A stretch of DNA of 28,930 nt from QHWK01 sp035315685 (lineage in GTDB: Bacteria; Acidobacteriota; Vicinamibacteria; Vicinamibacterales; CAVVIG01), in contig DATFXR010000778.1 of assembly GCA_035315685.1 (NCBI GenBank), positions 1 to 28,930 of the forward strand, given 5' to 3'. Numbering within the stretch: position 1 is the first letter of the stretch; every line of letters begins with the position of its first letter. The position numbers and the translations under genes were made by a program. A model generated the notes under the pieces. The model was not told where the DNA came from and did no database searches. It was given only the letters and a program-made list of their open reading frames with translations. Below, piece after piece: positions 16,508 to 23,927 of the stretch.

Positions 16508-16877
16508 GGCTGTGATCGCCTGCCAGCGACGTTGTCGTGACTCCGTTGTCTTCAGAACGAGTCCCGCAGGAAATGCTCGGTTATCGATCCAGTTGATCCT
16601 CGGCCGCGTCCGAGCGTGCGAGCACGACCGTGGCAGTTCTCAACCTGCACCCTCGGCGTTCGGGCGGTCACGATGGATGACCGGTGTGACGCGGCTGTGA
16701 TCGACGGGTGACGCCGGCGCAAACTCAATCGGCGAGTTGCACAAGGCCTTGCCGCGTGCAGCAGCGCCCTTTCCCGCTCCCGGCGTTACCCGACGGCCGG
16801 TTCCTCGTTGCGTTGTCGTTACGTCGTCGTGTCACGGACGATACGTGCAATCGATAGCCTCCCGGCGTCCTGCTACG
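16508..16877. other. Intergenic region between divergent transporter and FMN-protein genes
   Basis: A 370-nt gap that should hold the promoters of both the minus-strand lipid-type cluster and the plus-strand FMN protein. I see no convincing -35/-10 pair or perfect palindrome. The part next to 16507 probably encodes the true N-terminus of the transporter. Frames open from 16737 on the plus strand are an unlikely extension of the FMN gene. Confidence 0.5.
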
Positions 16878-18356
16878 ATGCTGTGGATCGCAATCGCTGC
16901 CGTCGTTGCGGCCTGGGTGGCCCACGACCTCGTTCAGCGCCGCCATGCGATCCTGCGGAACTTTCCCATCGTCGGGCACTTCCGGTACTGGCTCGAGACA
17001 ATCGGGCCCGAGCTTCGGCAGTACATCGTCACCGGCAACGACGAAGAACGGCCGTTCAGTCGCGATCAGCGGCGTTGGGTGTATGCGTCCTCCAAACAGG
17101 CGAACAACTACTTTGGTTTCGGGTCCGACAACGACATGGAGGCCGAACCGAACTATCTGATCATCAAGCACGCGGCATTTCCGCTCGAGATGGCGCATCC
17201 GGGAGACGCCGATTTCGATCCGCAGTATCCGGTGCCGTGCCTCAAGATGTTGGGCGGCGCCCGGAATCGGGCGAGGGCCTTCGTCCCGCACTCACTCGTC
17301 AATATCTCGGGCATGAGCTTCGGATCGCTGAGCGGTCCGGCTGTCGAGGCGCTCAATCGGGGCGCGTCCATTGCCGGGTGCTGGCAGAACACTGGAGAAG
17401 GAGGTGTCTCCATCCACCACCTGCGCGGCGGCGATCTGGTGTGGCAGATCGGTACCGGCTACTTCGGCTGCCGCGAGATCGACGGACGCTTCAGCATGTC
17501 CAGGCTCAAGGATCGAGTCGCGACGTGTCCGCGGATCCAGGCGATCGAGATCAAATTGAGCCAGGGCGCCAAACCCGGGGTCGGCGGCCTGCTCCCGCGC
17601 CGGAAGATCAGCTCCGAAATCGCGGCGATTCGCGGCATTGCGCGCGATCGTGATTGCATCAGTCCGGCTGCGCACTCGGCGTTCCGCGACGTCGACGGCT
17701 TGCTCGACTTCGTCGAGTCGATCGCGGACGAAACCGGACTGCCGGTGGGCATCAAATCAGCGGTCGGCGACGCCACCTTCTGGCACGAGCTCGCACGGCT
17801 GATGAGTCGCGGCGGTCGCGGCGTCGATTTCATCACCATCGACGGCGGTGAAGGAGGAACCGGCGCCGGTCCGCTGGTCTTCACCGATCATGTCGCCCTG
17901 CCGTTCAAAATCGGTTTCTGGCGCGTGCGCAACGTGTTCACGGCGCACGGCCTCAGCGATCGCGTCGTCTTCATCGGATCGGGCAAGCTGGGATTTCCCG
18001 AGTCGGCGCTCTTCGCGCTGGCGCTCGGCTGCGATCTGATCAACGTCGGCCGCGAAGCGCTGCTGGCGCTCGGTTGTATCCAGGCGCAGCGCTGTCACAC
18101 GAACCACTGTCCGACCGGGATCACCACCCACAATCGCTGGCTGGTGCGCGGGCTCGATCCGACCCTGAAGTCCACGCGCCTTGCGAACTACATCGTGAGC
18201 CTGCGCAAGGAGCTGCTGGCGCTGAGCCGCGCGTGTGGGGTCGAGCATCCGTCTCTCGTGAACCCTTCGCAGCTGGAGCTCCTCGACGGCCGCTTTGGCT
18301 CGGGCACGGTCGCCGAGCTGTTCGGCTCTCGACCGGAATCCGCGCTGACGCTTTGA
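16878..18356 (+). CDS. Membrane-anchored FMN-binding glutamate synthase-family protein
   Basis: 492 residues from the ATG at 16878. An N-terminal helix (MLWIAIAAVVAAWVAHDLVQ) anchors it. HAILRNFPIVGHFRYWLETI and GPELRQY are the family's characteristic leader. The GltB-type FMN barrel follows, with NISGMSFGSLSGPAVEALNR, GCWQNTGEGGVS, EIKLSQGAKPGVGGLLPRRK (FMN phosphate region), FITIDGGEGGTGAGPLVFTD and CIQAQRCHTNHCPTGI, whose C400, C406 and C411 match the 3Fe-4S cluster spacing of glutamate synthase. No glutaminase domain is present, so it is the stand-alone YerD-like form whose substrate is not established. Its stop overlaps the next start as TGATG, coupling it to the channel gene. An upstream in-frame start (16737) adds only an arginine-rich stretch. 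Confidence 0.92.
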   Translation: MLWIAIAAVVAAWVAHDLVQRRHAILRNFPIVGHFRYWLETIGPELRQYIVTGNDEERPFSRDQRRWVYASSKQANNYFGFGSDNDMEAEPNYLIIKHAAFPLEMAHPGDADFDPQYPVPCLKMLGGARNRARAFVPHSLVNISGMSFGSLSGPAVEALNRGASIAGCWQNTGEGGVSIHHLRGGDLVWQIGTGYFGCREIDGRFSMSRLKDRVATCPRIQAIEIKLSQGAKPGVGGLLPRRKISSEIAAIRGIARDRDCISPAAHSAFRDVDGLLDFVESIADETGLPVGIKSAVGDATFWHELARLMSRGGRGVDFITIDGGEGGTGAGPLVFTDHVALPFKIGFWRVRNVFTAHGLSDRVVFIGSGKLGFPESALFALALGCDLINVGREALLALGCIQAQRCHTNHCPTGITTHNRWLVRGLDPTLKSTRLANYIVSLRKELLALSRACGVEHPSLVNPSQLELLDGRFGSGTVAELFGSRPESALTL

Positions 18357-19405
18357 TGCTGACGACAGAGATGCACGGGGAGTCGCGCCAGGGCATCGCG
18401 ACCCTCGTAGACGGCGCGTACGGCTCGGACAACACCACCGGACTGGTGTGGGGCTACGAGTTCGACCCGGGCCGCGCACCGCGTCTGATCAGCAGCGTCG
18501 AAGCCGCGGTCCGCGTCGGCGAGGGATGTCAGGCTCGCTGCCTGTGGTTGCATTTCAGCCTCGCCAACTCGAAATCCGAGCCGTGGCTGCGGCAGCACCT
18601 GCATCTGCCGAACGCGTTCTACGAGTCGCTCCGCGACGCTCCGTCGACGCGCGTCGAGGCGATCGACGACACGCTCGTCGCGGTGATGCGGGACGTGCCG
18701 TTCTTCGGCGCCGAGTCCGACCCGAACATCTCGGTGACGTTGTGTGTCGACGCGCGGATGATGGTCAGCGCGAGAACCAAGCAGCTCCGATCGGTCGATC
18801 GCCTGCGCGCCGCCGTCAAGGCCGGCGCGGTGTTCGAGTCCCCGGTGGAACTGCTCGCGCATCTGCTGCGCGATCAGGCCGACGTGCTGATGGACATCGT
18901 CCGAGAAGCGACGACCCGGGTCGATGAGATCGAAGATCGCCTGATGGAGACGACGTCGTCGTCCAGGGAGCGATCAGCGCTCGGAGTCATCCGCCGCAGG
19001 CTGGTCAGACTGCAACGACTCCTGGCCCCGGAACCAGCGGCGCTGTTCCGGTTACTCAATCGGCCACCGGGATGGCTGCGCGAGTCGGACATCGCCGACC
19101 TTCGCCGCTCGGCCGAAGAGTTGTCGACCGCAGTCGCCGATTCCAGCGCCGTGATCGAGCGTGTCAGGATTCTTCAGGATGAGCTGTCTGCGAATCTCGA
19201 CGAGGCGACGAACCGGACGCTTTACATCTTGACGATCCTCACCGCGATCGTGGCGCCCTTCGAGTTCATCTCGCAACTGTTCGGGATGGGCGTTGGCGGG
19301 GTGCCGTTCCACGACAACCCGAACGGCTTTCTGATCGTCTTCCTGATGATCGTCGCAGTGATCGGACTGGGCGCCGCGCTCGTGTGGCGCCTGCTGCGCC
19401 GCTAG
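18356..19405 (+). CDS. CorA/ZntB-family divalent metal transporter with altered GMN motif
   Basis: 349 residues from the ATG at 18356, which shares its A with the preceding TGA. The cytoplasmic N-terminal domain contains ARCLWLHFSLAN and LVAVMRDVPFFGAES, as in ZntB proteins, followed by the long stalk helix (about 215-310). Two C-terminal membrane helices follow: YILTILTAIVAPFEFISQLF and LIVFLMIVAVIGLGAALVWR. Between them the family signature GMN-VGGxP reads GMGVGGVPF, so the Asn that lines the pore mouth is replaced by Gly. ZntB proteins transport Zn2+ (or Mg2+ in CorA) as pentamers. The substitution may change selectivity; the family assignment is otherwise clear. Confidence 0.9.
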   Translation: MLTTEMHGESRQGIATLVDGAYGSDNTTGLVWGYEFDPGRAPRLISSVEAAVRVGEGCQARCLWLHFSLANSKSEPWLRQHLHLPNAFYESLRDAPSTRVEAIDDTLVAVMRDVPFFGAESDPNISVTLCVDARMMVSARTKQLRSVDRLRAAVKAGAVFESPVELLAHLLRDQADVLMDIVREATTRVDEIEDRLMETTSSSRERSALGVIRRRLVRLQRLLAPEPAALFRLLNRPPGWLRESDIADLRRSAEELSTAVADSSAVIERVRILQDELSANLDEATNRTLYILTILTAIVAPFEFISQLFGMGVGGVPFHDNPNGFLIVFLMIVAVIGLGAALVWRLLRR

Positions 19406-19517
19406 GCTGTTGCCCGAAATGGAGCGCACGACAGGCGATGTGCAGCGTCGCGCTTTTCGCGGGTCGAACATCGAACCGGCGTCACGTAAGTCAGTCAGCC
19501 AAATTTGGAGGACAGGG

Positions 19518-19538
19518 TTTCCACAGAAACTGTGGAAA
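19518..19538. repeat. Perfect hairpin with DnaA-box-like arms
   Basis: TTTCCACAG (19518-19526), loop AAA, CTGTGGAAA (19530-19538). Read on the minus strand, the right arm gives TTTTCCACA, one base from the DnaA box TTATCCACA. No T-run follows, so it does not look like a terminator. Confidence 0.6.
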
Positions 19539-19613
19539 AGCTTGTCGAAATGCGTCCCTCATTCCGACGTTACGCGACGTTTTCCGAGTGTTCTAGCGGT
19601 TTGCACAGCAACA

Positions 19614-19647
19614 GGGCAATCATCTTGATAGGACAATCATCTTGATC
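19614..19647. repeat. Two tandem copies of a 17-bp unit
   Basis: GGGCAATCATCTTGATA at 19614-19630 is followed immediately by GGACAATCATCTTGATC at 19631-19647; 15 of 17 positions agree. Function unknown. Confidence 0.75.
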
Positions 19648-19816
19648 AGCCGCGCCGCGCCGCGTGCACCCGGAGGCTGGCCGGCGCGTTCAGGCTGCCG
19701 TAGAGCCGTTTGAAAGGCCGCACGCGTCTCGTTACCTCGCTGTTACATGAGATCGCTAGCGTATGCCACGGCTCAGCTGGGGTCGATCGGTGGTCGTGCC
19801 TCGAGAAGGTTGTGGT

Positions 19817-20050
19817 ATGTCAGACGGCGAGTTCGATCGATTGGTGGCCCTGGTCGTCGAAGTGCACGGCGAGTGCGAGCTGGAACGGGCCATGGCGCGC
19901 GCACTCTGGAACGTTGCGCATCGCCCGGTCGATCCCAGACTCCGCGATCTGATTCCTCCGAGTCGCCGCGGTTCGGCCGTCCAGACCGACGCGTCGCTGC
20001 TGCGCGAGGCAGTGACCAGCGAACTGCGGCTCCTCGTGCGACCACACTGA
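19817..20050 (+). CDS. Small hypothetical protein upstream of phoU
   Basis: A 77-residue frame from the ATG at 19817, starting MSDGEFDRLVALVVEVHGEC and then ELERAMARALWNVAHRPVDP. AGAAGG lies about 8 nt before the start. Codon use (G or C at most third positions) and a balanced amino-acid mix, including an amphipathic N-terminal helix, look like a real gene rather than a shadow. I do not recognise the family. It ends 46 nt before phoU on the same strand, so it may be co-transcribed. A longer frame from 19763 lacks a better start signal. Confidence 0.5.
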   Translation: MSDGEFDRLVALVVEVHGECELERAMARALWNVAHRPVDPRLRDLIPPSRRGSAVQTDASLLREAVTSELRLLVRPH

Positions 20051-20096
20051 CGGACATGCTGGAACGCGCACACGCTCCGCACCGGTTCACTGTCCG

Positions 20097-20810
20097 ATGA
20101 TGAATCAGCGGTTGCAACACTTCGCCGACGAGCTCGATCAGCTGAAGGAGCGCCTGATCACGATGGCGGGCCTGGCCGAAGAGCGCCTGCGCCTGGCGCT
20201 GCAGGGACTCGTCGAACGCAAGCCGACGTTGCTCGAAGAGGTGATCGCCGGGGACGCGCGAATCAACGCGCTGCAGATCGAGGTCGACGATCGTTGCCTC
20301 AAGCTCATCGCTCTGCAGCATCCGGTCGCCGTCGATTTACGGCTCGTCGTATCGGCCCTGAAGATCAACGACGACCTCGAACGGGTCGGCGACCTCGCCG
20401 TCAACTGCGCGGAAGCGGCGCTGCGGTACCTGCGCCATCCGCCGGTGAAGCCGCTGATCGACATCCCCCGGATGGGAGAGCTCGCAGGACTCATGCTTCG
20501 GGAAGCGATCGAGGCGTTCGTGGCACTGGACGTCGTGCCAGCCCGGCGAGTGCTGCGCCAGGACGACTGGCTCGATGCGCTGAAGGATCAGATTCTCCGG
20601 GAACTCCTCACGTTCATGCTCGGTGATCGCGCGACCATCGAGCCGTCAGTCGAGCTGATCCTCATCTCCCGCCACCTCGAACGCATCGGCGATCACGCCA
20701 CCAACATTGCCGAGGACGTCATCTTCATCGTCGAGGCAAGGGATATTCGTCACCGCTCGACACCCCATGCCGCCGAACGTCGCCGCGACTGGCACGTCGC
20801 GCCTGTGTGA
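20097..20810 (+). CDS. phoU: PhoU phosphate-signalling protein
   Basis: 237 residues, the usual PhoU length, made of two PhoU three-helix repeats. Repeat 1 contains MAGLAEERLRLALQGLVERK, ARINALQIEVDDRCLKLIAL, and LRLVVSALKINDDLERVGDL then AVNCAEAA, the signature 'xxxxLKxxxxLERIGDxAxNIAE'. Repeat 2 ends ILISRHLERIGDHATNIAED, the second E(R)IGDxxxNIAE signature that binds metal clusters. PhoU links the Pst phosphate transporter to the PhoR histidine kinase and dampens phosphate-starvation signalling. No pst or phoBR genes are in the window, so it stands alone here. A phosphate regulator close to a cluster rich in phosphatase and organophosphate-transport genes may be meaningful. Confidence 0.96.
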   Translation: MMNQRLQHFADELDQLKERLITMAGLAEERLRLALQGLVERKPTLLEEVIAGDARINALQIEVDDRCLKLIALQHPVAVDLRLVVSALKINDDLERVGDLAVNCAEAALRYLRHPPVKPLIDIPRMGELAGLMLREAIEAFVALDVVPARRVLRQDDWLDALKDQILRELLTFMLGDRATIEPSVELILISRHLERIGDHATNIAEDVIFIVEARDIRHRSTPHAAERRRDWHVAPV

Positions 20811-20840
20811 CGACGCGGCGCCTGAGGGGGTCGTCGAGTC

Positions 20841-20854
20841 GTTACACGTGTAAC
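20841..20854. promoter_or_regulatory. Perfect 14-bp palindrome upstream of speA (candidate operator)
   Basis: GTTACACGTGTAAC is fully self-complementary with no spacer, centred 58 nt before the speA ATG at 20905 and just after phoU. A perfect two-fold site of this length in a short gap suggests binding by a homodimeric regulator; the regulator is unknown. Confidence 0.55.
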
Positions 20855-20904
20855 AGCGCACCAGCGTACGGTATCGGCAGAGTGAAACTCGCTATCATGT
20901 GCCG

Positions 20905-22854
20905 ATGATCAGCCAATCGCTTGCCCGCGGCCGCTCACCGCATGACGTCGGCGAACGATGGACCGTGGCCGATGCGCGGGAGCTGTACGAAATCGCTCGA
21001 TGGGGGCAGGGTTACTTCGGCATCGGCGAGAACGGCCACGTTACCGTCCACCCCACCAAGGAGACGAGCCGCTCGATCGATCTCAAGCAGCTTGTCGACG
21101 ATCTCCAGCTCCGCGGGATCCACGTACCGACCCTGATTCGGTTCCGCGACATCCTGCAGCACCGCGTGCAGGATATCCACGAAGCATTCCGAAACGCCAT
21201 CGCGCAGCAGGAATACACCGGCCGCTACATCTGCGTGTATCCGATCAAGGTCAACCAGCAGCGGCAGGTGGTGGAGGAAGTGCTCGAATTCGGCCGACCG
21301 TTCCACTTCGGCCTGGAGGCCGGATCGAAACCGGAGCTGATGGCCGTGGCGGCGCTCGCCGACAATGACACGCCGATCATCTGCAACGGGTTCAAGGACG
21401 CGGAATTCATCGAGATGGCCATGCTGGCGCAGAAGATCGGCCGGCACATCATCCCGGTTGTCGAGAAATACACGGAACTGGCGCTGATTCTGGAATATGC
21501 GGAGCGAATCGGTGTTCGGCCGACCATCGGGATGCGCGTCAAGCTGGCCGCCCGCGGCAGCGGGCGGTGGCAGTCGTCAGGCGGCTATCGATCGAAATTC
21601 GGGCTGACCGTTGGCGAGATTCTGCGTGCGCTCGAGGAACTGAAGGCCCGCGGGATGGAGGACTGCTTCCAGCTGCTCCATTTTCATCTCGGCAGCCAGA
21701 TCACCAATATCCGCATCGTCAAGGGCGCCCTGAACGAAGCGGCGCGCATTTATGTCGAGCTGGCCAAGGCGGGCGCCGGCCTGAGATATCTCGACGTCGG
21801 TGGCGGGCTCGGCGTCGATTACGACGGCTCGCAGACCAATTTCGAGTCGAGCATCAACTACACGCTCCAGGAGTATGCGAACGACGTCGTCTATCACGTG
21901 CAGACAGTCTGCGACGAAGCCAAGGTGGCGCATCCGACCATCGTGTCGGAGAGCGGCCGCGCCACGGTCGCACACCACAGCCTCCTCGTCTTCAACGTGC
22001 TCGACGTCTCCGGCCTCGGGGACGAACTGGTGCCGACCGCGGTGACGCCGGACATGGAACAGCCGCTCGTCGATCTGATCGAGACGCATGACGGCCTGAC
22101 ATCGAGAAATGCGCTCGAGGCCTACCACGATGCGCAGCAGGCGCTCGACATGGCGATGAATCTGTTCGCCGGCGGGTATCTCACGCTCGACCAGCGATCG
22201 CAGGCCGAGAACCTCTATTGGGCGATTCTCATGAAGCTGCGCAAGCTCGTGCAGGCGATGGACGAAGTCCCCGAAGACCTCGAGACCCTCGACGAGTCGC
22301 TGTCCGACACCTACTTTTGCAACTTCTCGACCTTCCAGTCGATTCCCGACAGCTGGGCGATCAAGCAGCTGTTCCCGATCATGCCCATCCATCGCCTCGA
22401 CGAGCCGCCGACCCGCCACGCCGTGCTCGGTGACATCACGTGCGACTCGGACGGCAAGATCGATCAGTTCATCGATCAACGCGACGTGCGGCACACGCTT
22501 CGGCTGCATCGGCTCGACGGGCAGCCGTACTATCTCGGCGTGTTTCTCGTCGGCGCGTACCAAGAGATCCTCGGCGACCTGCACAACCTGCTCGGCGACA
22601 CCCACGCGGTGCACATCAGTCTCGATTCGACCGGCGCGGTCGTCCTCGACGCCGTGATCAAAGGCGACACGGTCCGCGAAGTGCTCGATTACGTGGAATT
22701 CGACGCCGAAGTGCTGGTTGCGAAACTGCGGTCGGACGTGGAGTCTGCGGTGCGCGCCGGCCGACTCGGCTACGAGCAGTCCGGCCGATTGCTGCGGTTC
22801 TATGAAGACGGGCTCGGTGGATATACGTACCTCGAGGAACGCCCGAGCCGCTGA
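20905..22854 (+). CDS. speA: Biosynthetic arginine decarboxylase
   Basis: About 649 residues, close to SpeA of Escherichia coli (658). The enzyme converts arginine to agmatine, the first step of the agmatine route to putrescine. YFGIGENGHVTVHPTK, then ICVYPIKVNQQRQVVEEVLE with the PLP-binding lysine near residue 115, EAGSKPELMAV, LLHFHLGSQITNIRIVKGAL, YLDVGGGLGVDYDGS and SESGRATVAHHSLL are all diagnostic of the fold-III PLP decarboxylase of the SpeA type. The C-terminal half with YFCNFSTFQSIPDSWAIKQL and FPIMPIHRL is also typical. A GTG two codons earlier (20899) is an alternative start. No ribosome-binding site is visible; a TATCAT at 20893-20898 could be a -10 for a leaderless transcript, but it has no good -35. 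Confidence 0.97.
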   Translation: MISQSLARGRSPHDVGERWTVADARELYEIARWGQGYFGIGENGHVTVHPTKETSRSIDLKQLVDDLQLRGIHVPTLIRFRDILQHRVQDIHEAFRNAIAQQEYTGRYICVYPIKVNQQRQVVEEVLEFGRPFHFGLEAGSKPELMAVAALADNDTPIICNGFKDAEFIEMAMLAQKIGRHIIPVVEKYTELALILEYAERIGVRPTIGMRVKLAARGSGRWQSSGGYRSKFGLTVGEILRALEELKARGMEDCFQLLHFHLGSQITNIRIVKGALNEAARIYVELAKAGAGLRYLDVGGGLGVDYDGSQTNFESSINYTLQEYANDVVYHVQTVCDEAKVAHPTIVSESGRATVAHHSLLVFNVLDVSGLGDELVPTAVTPDMEQPLVDLIETHDGLTSRNALEAYHDAQQALDMAMNLFAGGYLTLDQRSQAENLYWAILMKLRKLVQAMDEVPEDLETLDESLSDTYFCNFSTFQSIPDSWAIKQLFPIMPIHRLDEPPTRHAVLGDITCDSDGKIDQFIDQRDVRHTLRLHRLDGQPYYLGVFLVGAYQEILGDLHNLLGDTHAVHISLDSTGAVVLDAVIKGDTVREVLDYVEFDAEVLVAKLRSDVESAVRAGRLGYEQSGRLLRFYEDGLGGYTYLEERPSR

Positions 22855-23037
22855 TCGCCATTTGGATTCCCCGTCGCCGTGCTGCGGATACCCGCGATGC
22901 CCCAGCACCCCACAGGCACCAAATGCCTGCGGTCACACCGGCGCAAGAGTCGCGGCGGCGCTCGATCGAGGAACCGACGCACCCTTCAGCCGCCCGTGCT
23001 GGAACACGACTGAACCTCACCCCGTCGCCTCAGCGGC

Positions 23038-23067
23038 TTGACAACGCGCCATACGGTAAGTTATGAC
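23038..23067 (+). promoter_or_regulatory. Promoter of the arsR-SRPBCC operon
   Basis: A perfect TTGACA at 23038-23043 is followed after 18 nt by TATGAC (23062-23067), four of six matches to the -10 consensus. Transcription would start near 23074, within about 3 nt of the GTG start, so the message is probably leaderless or nearly so. Confidence 0.55.
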
Positions 23068-23090
23068 TTACCGTAAGTGAAGACTTACCG
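23052..23090. promoter_or_regulatory. Operator array over the arsR promoter and start codon
   Basis: TACGGTAAGT (23052-23061) and ACTTACCGTA (23066-23075) form a perfect 10-bp inverted repeat around TATG. A third half-site, ACTTACCG, follows at 23083-23090 inside codons 3-5 of arsR and pairs with the GTAAG at 23073-23077. The array covers the -10 and the start codon, as expected for repression by the ArsR-type protein encoded immediately downstream. Confidence 0.75.
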
Positions 23091-23415
23091 AAGGCCGTCT
23101 CACACGCAGTTTCAGGCGCTCGGGGACGCAACTCGCCGAGCGATCCTCGCGCGGCTGGCGGACGACGGGCCGCTGGCGGTCGGCGAGCTGGCGCGCGAAT
23201 TCCCGGTCAGCCGGCCCGCGATTTCGCAACACCTGCGTGTGCTGAAAGAGGCGAAGTTCGTGGTCGACACTGCCGCGGGCACGCGACGCCTGTACGCCGT
23301 CAACCCGGCGGCGATCGAATCCCTGCACAGATACTTCGAGGACTTCTGGACGCGCTCACTTGCGGCGTTCAAGAGGAGAGTGGAACGCGACGCCAACGCG
23401 AAGGAGGAACGATGA
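23077..23415 (+). CDS. ArsR-family winged-helix transcriptional regulator
   Basis: 112 residues from a GTG at 23077. QFQALGDATRRAILARLADD, then PLAVGELAREFPVSRPAISQ and HLRVLKEAKFVVDTAAGTRR and LYAVNP, give the full ArsR winged helix with the recognition helix 'SRPAISQHLRVLxxAxLV'. No metal-binding Cys motif is present, so it belongs to the non-metal-sensing branch commonly paired with SRPBCC proteins. Its stop and the next gene's start overlap as ATGA. It most likely represses its own operon through the inverted repeats overlapping its start codon. There is no ribosome-binding site before the GTG. Confidence 0.94.
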   Translation: MKTYRRPSHTQFQALGDATRRAILARLADDGPLAVGELAREFPVSRPAISQHLRVLKEAKFVVDTAAGTRRLYAVNPAAIESLHRYFEDFWTRSLAAFKRRVERDANAKEER

Positions 23416-23906
23416 CAGGCACAACAGACACGTCGATCGTGGCACCGGTTCAGAAAAGCGTGACCGTGAAGGCGAGCGTCGCGCGTGCGTTTCGCGTCTT
23501 CACCGAGGATTTCGACAGTTGGTGGCCACGCACGCATCACATCGGCAAGTCGCCGATGAAGCGAGGGATCGTCGAGGGCAAAGCGGGGGGCCGCTGCTAC
23601 ACGTTGCAGGAAGACGGCACGGAGTGTGACTGGGGACGGGTGTTGGTCTGGCAGCCGCCGAATCGGATCGTGCTCGCGTGGCAGATCACGCACGAGTGGG
23701 GTTATGAGCCAGATATCGCCCGGTCGAGCGAGGTCGAGATTCAATTCACGCCGACACCGGACGGCGGCACGCGAGTGGATTTGGAACATCGTCACCTCGA
23801 ACGCCACGGCGCCGGTGGCGCGTCGATGCGGACGGCCGTGGATTCGGAAGGCGGATGGGGTGGCTTGCTGAAGCTCTACGCGGCGCGAACGGAGCAGACG
23901 GCGTAG
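23412..23906 (+). CDS. SRPBCC (AHSA1/START-like) domain protein
   Basis: 164 residues. SVTVKASVARAFRVFTEDFD, SWWPRTHHIGKSP, GRVLVWQPPNRIVLAWQITH, VEIQFTPTPDGGTRVDLEHR and a C-terminal GGWGGLLKLYAAR define the helix-grip fold of the AHSA1-like branch ('V.ApxexAFxxFTexfxxWWPxxxH', 'GxVxxWxPPxRLxxxW'). Such proteins bind hydrophobic ligands in a deep pocket; with an ArsR partner they form a very common two-gene unit whose ligand is generally unknown. The start lies on an ATGA overlap with arsR, so translation is coupled. AAGGAGG lies just before the ATG and supports this start. Confidence 0.92.
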   Translation: MTGTTDTSIVAPVQKSVTVKASVARAFRVFTEDFDSWWPRTHHIGKSPMKRGIVEGKAGGRCYTLQEDGTECDWGRVLVWQPPNRIVLAWQITHEWGYEPDIARSSEVEIQFTPTPDGGTRVDLEHRHLERHGAGGASMRTAVDSEGGWGGLLKLYAARTEQTA

Positions 23907-23927
23907 TGTAGAAACGGACCGCTACCA

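Larger units (their letters stand above)
19406..19816. other. Intergenic region with hairpin and tandem repeat
   Basis: A 411-nt gap with no convincing gene. It contains a perfect 9-bp inverted repeat with DnaA-box-like arms (19518-19538), a 17-bp tandem repeat (19614-19647), and a 14-nt string TAGAGCCGTTTGAA (19701-19714) that recurs at 28873-28886. The promoter for the downstream small gene and phoU should lie in its right half. Confidence 0.6.

Noticed and set aside
21577..22908. Long minus-strand frame opposite speA
   Set aside because: Antisense shadow of a strongly conserved enzyme.
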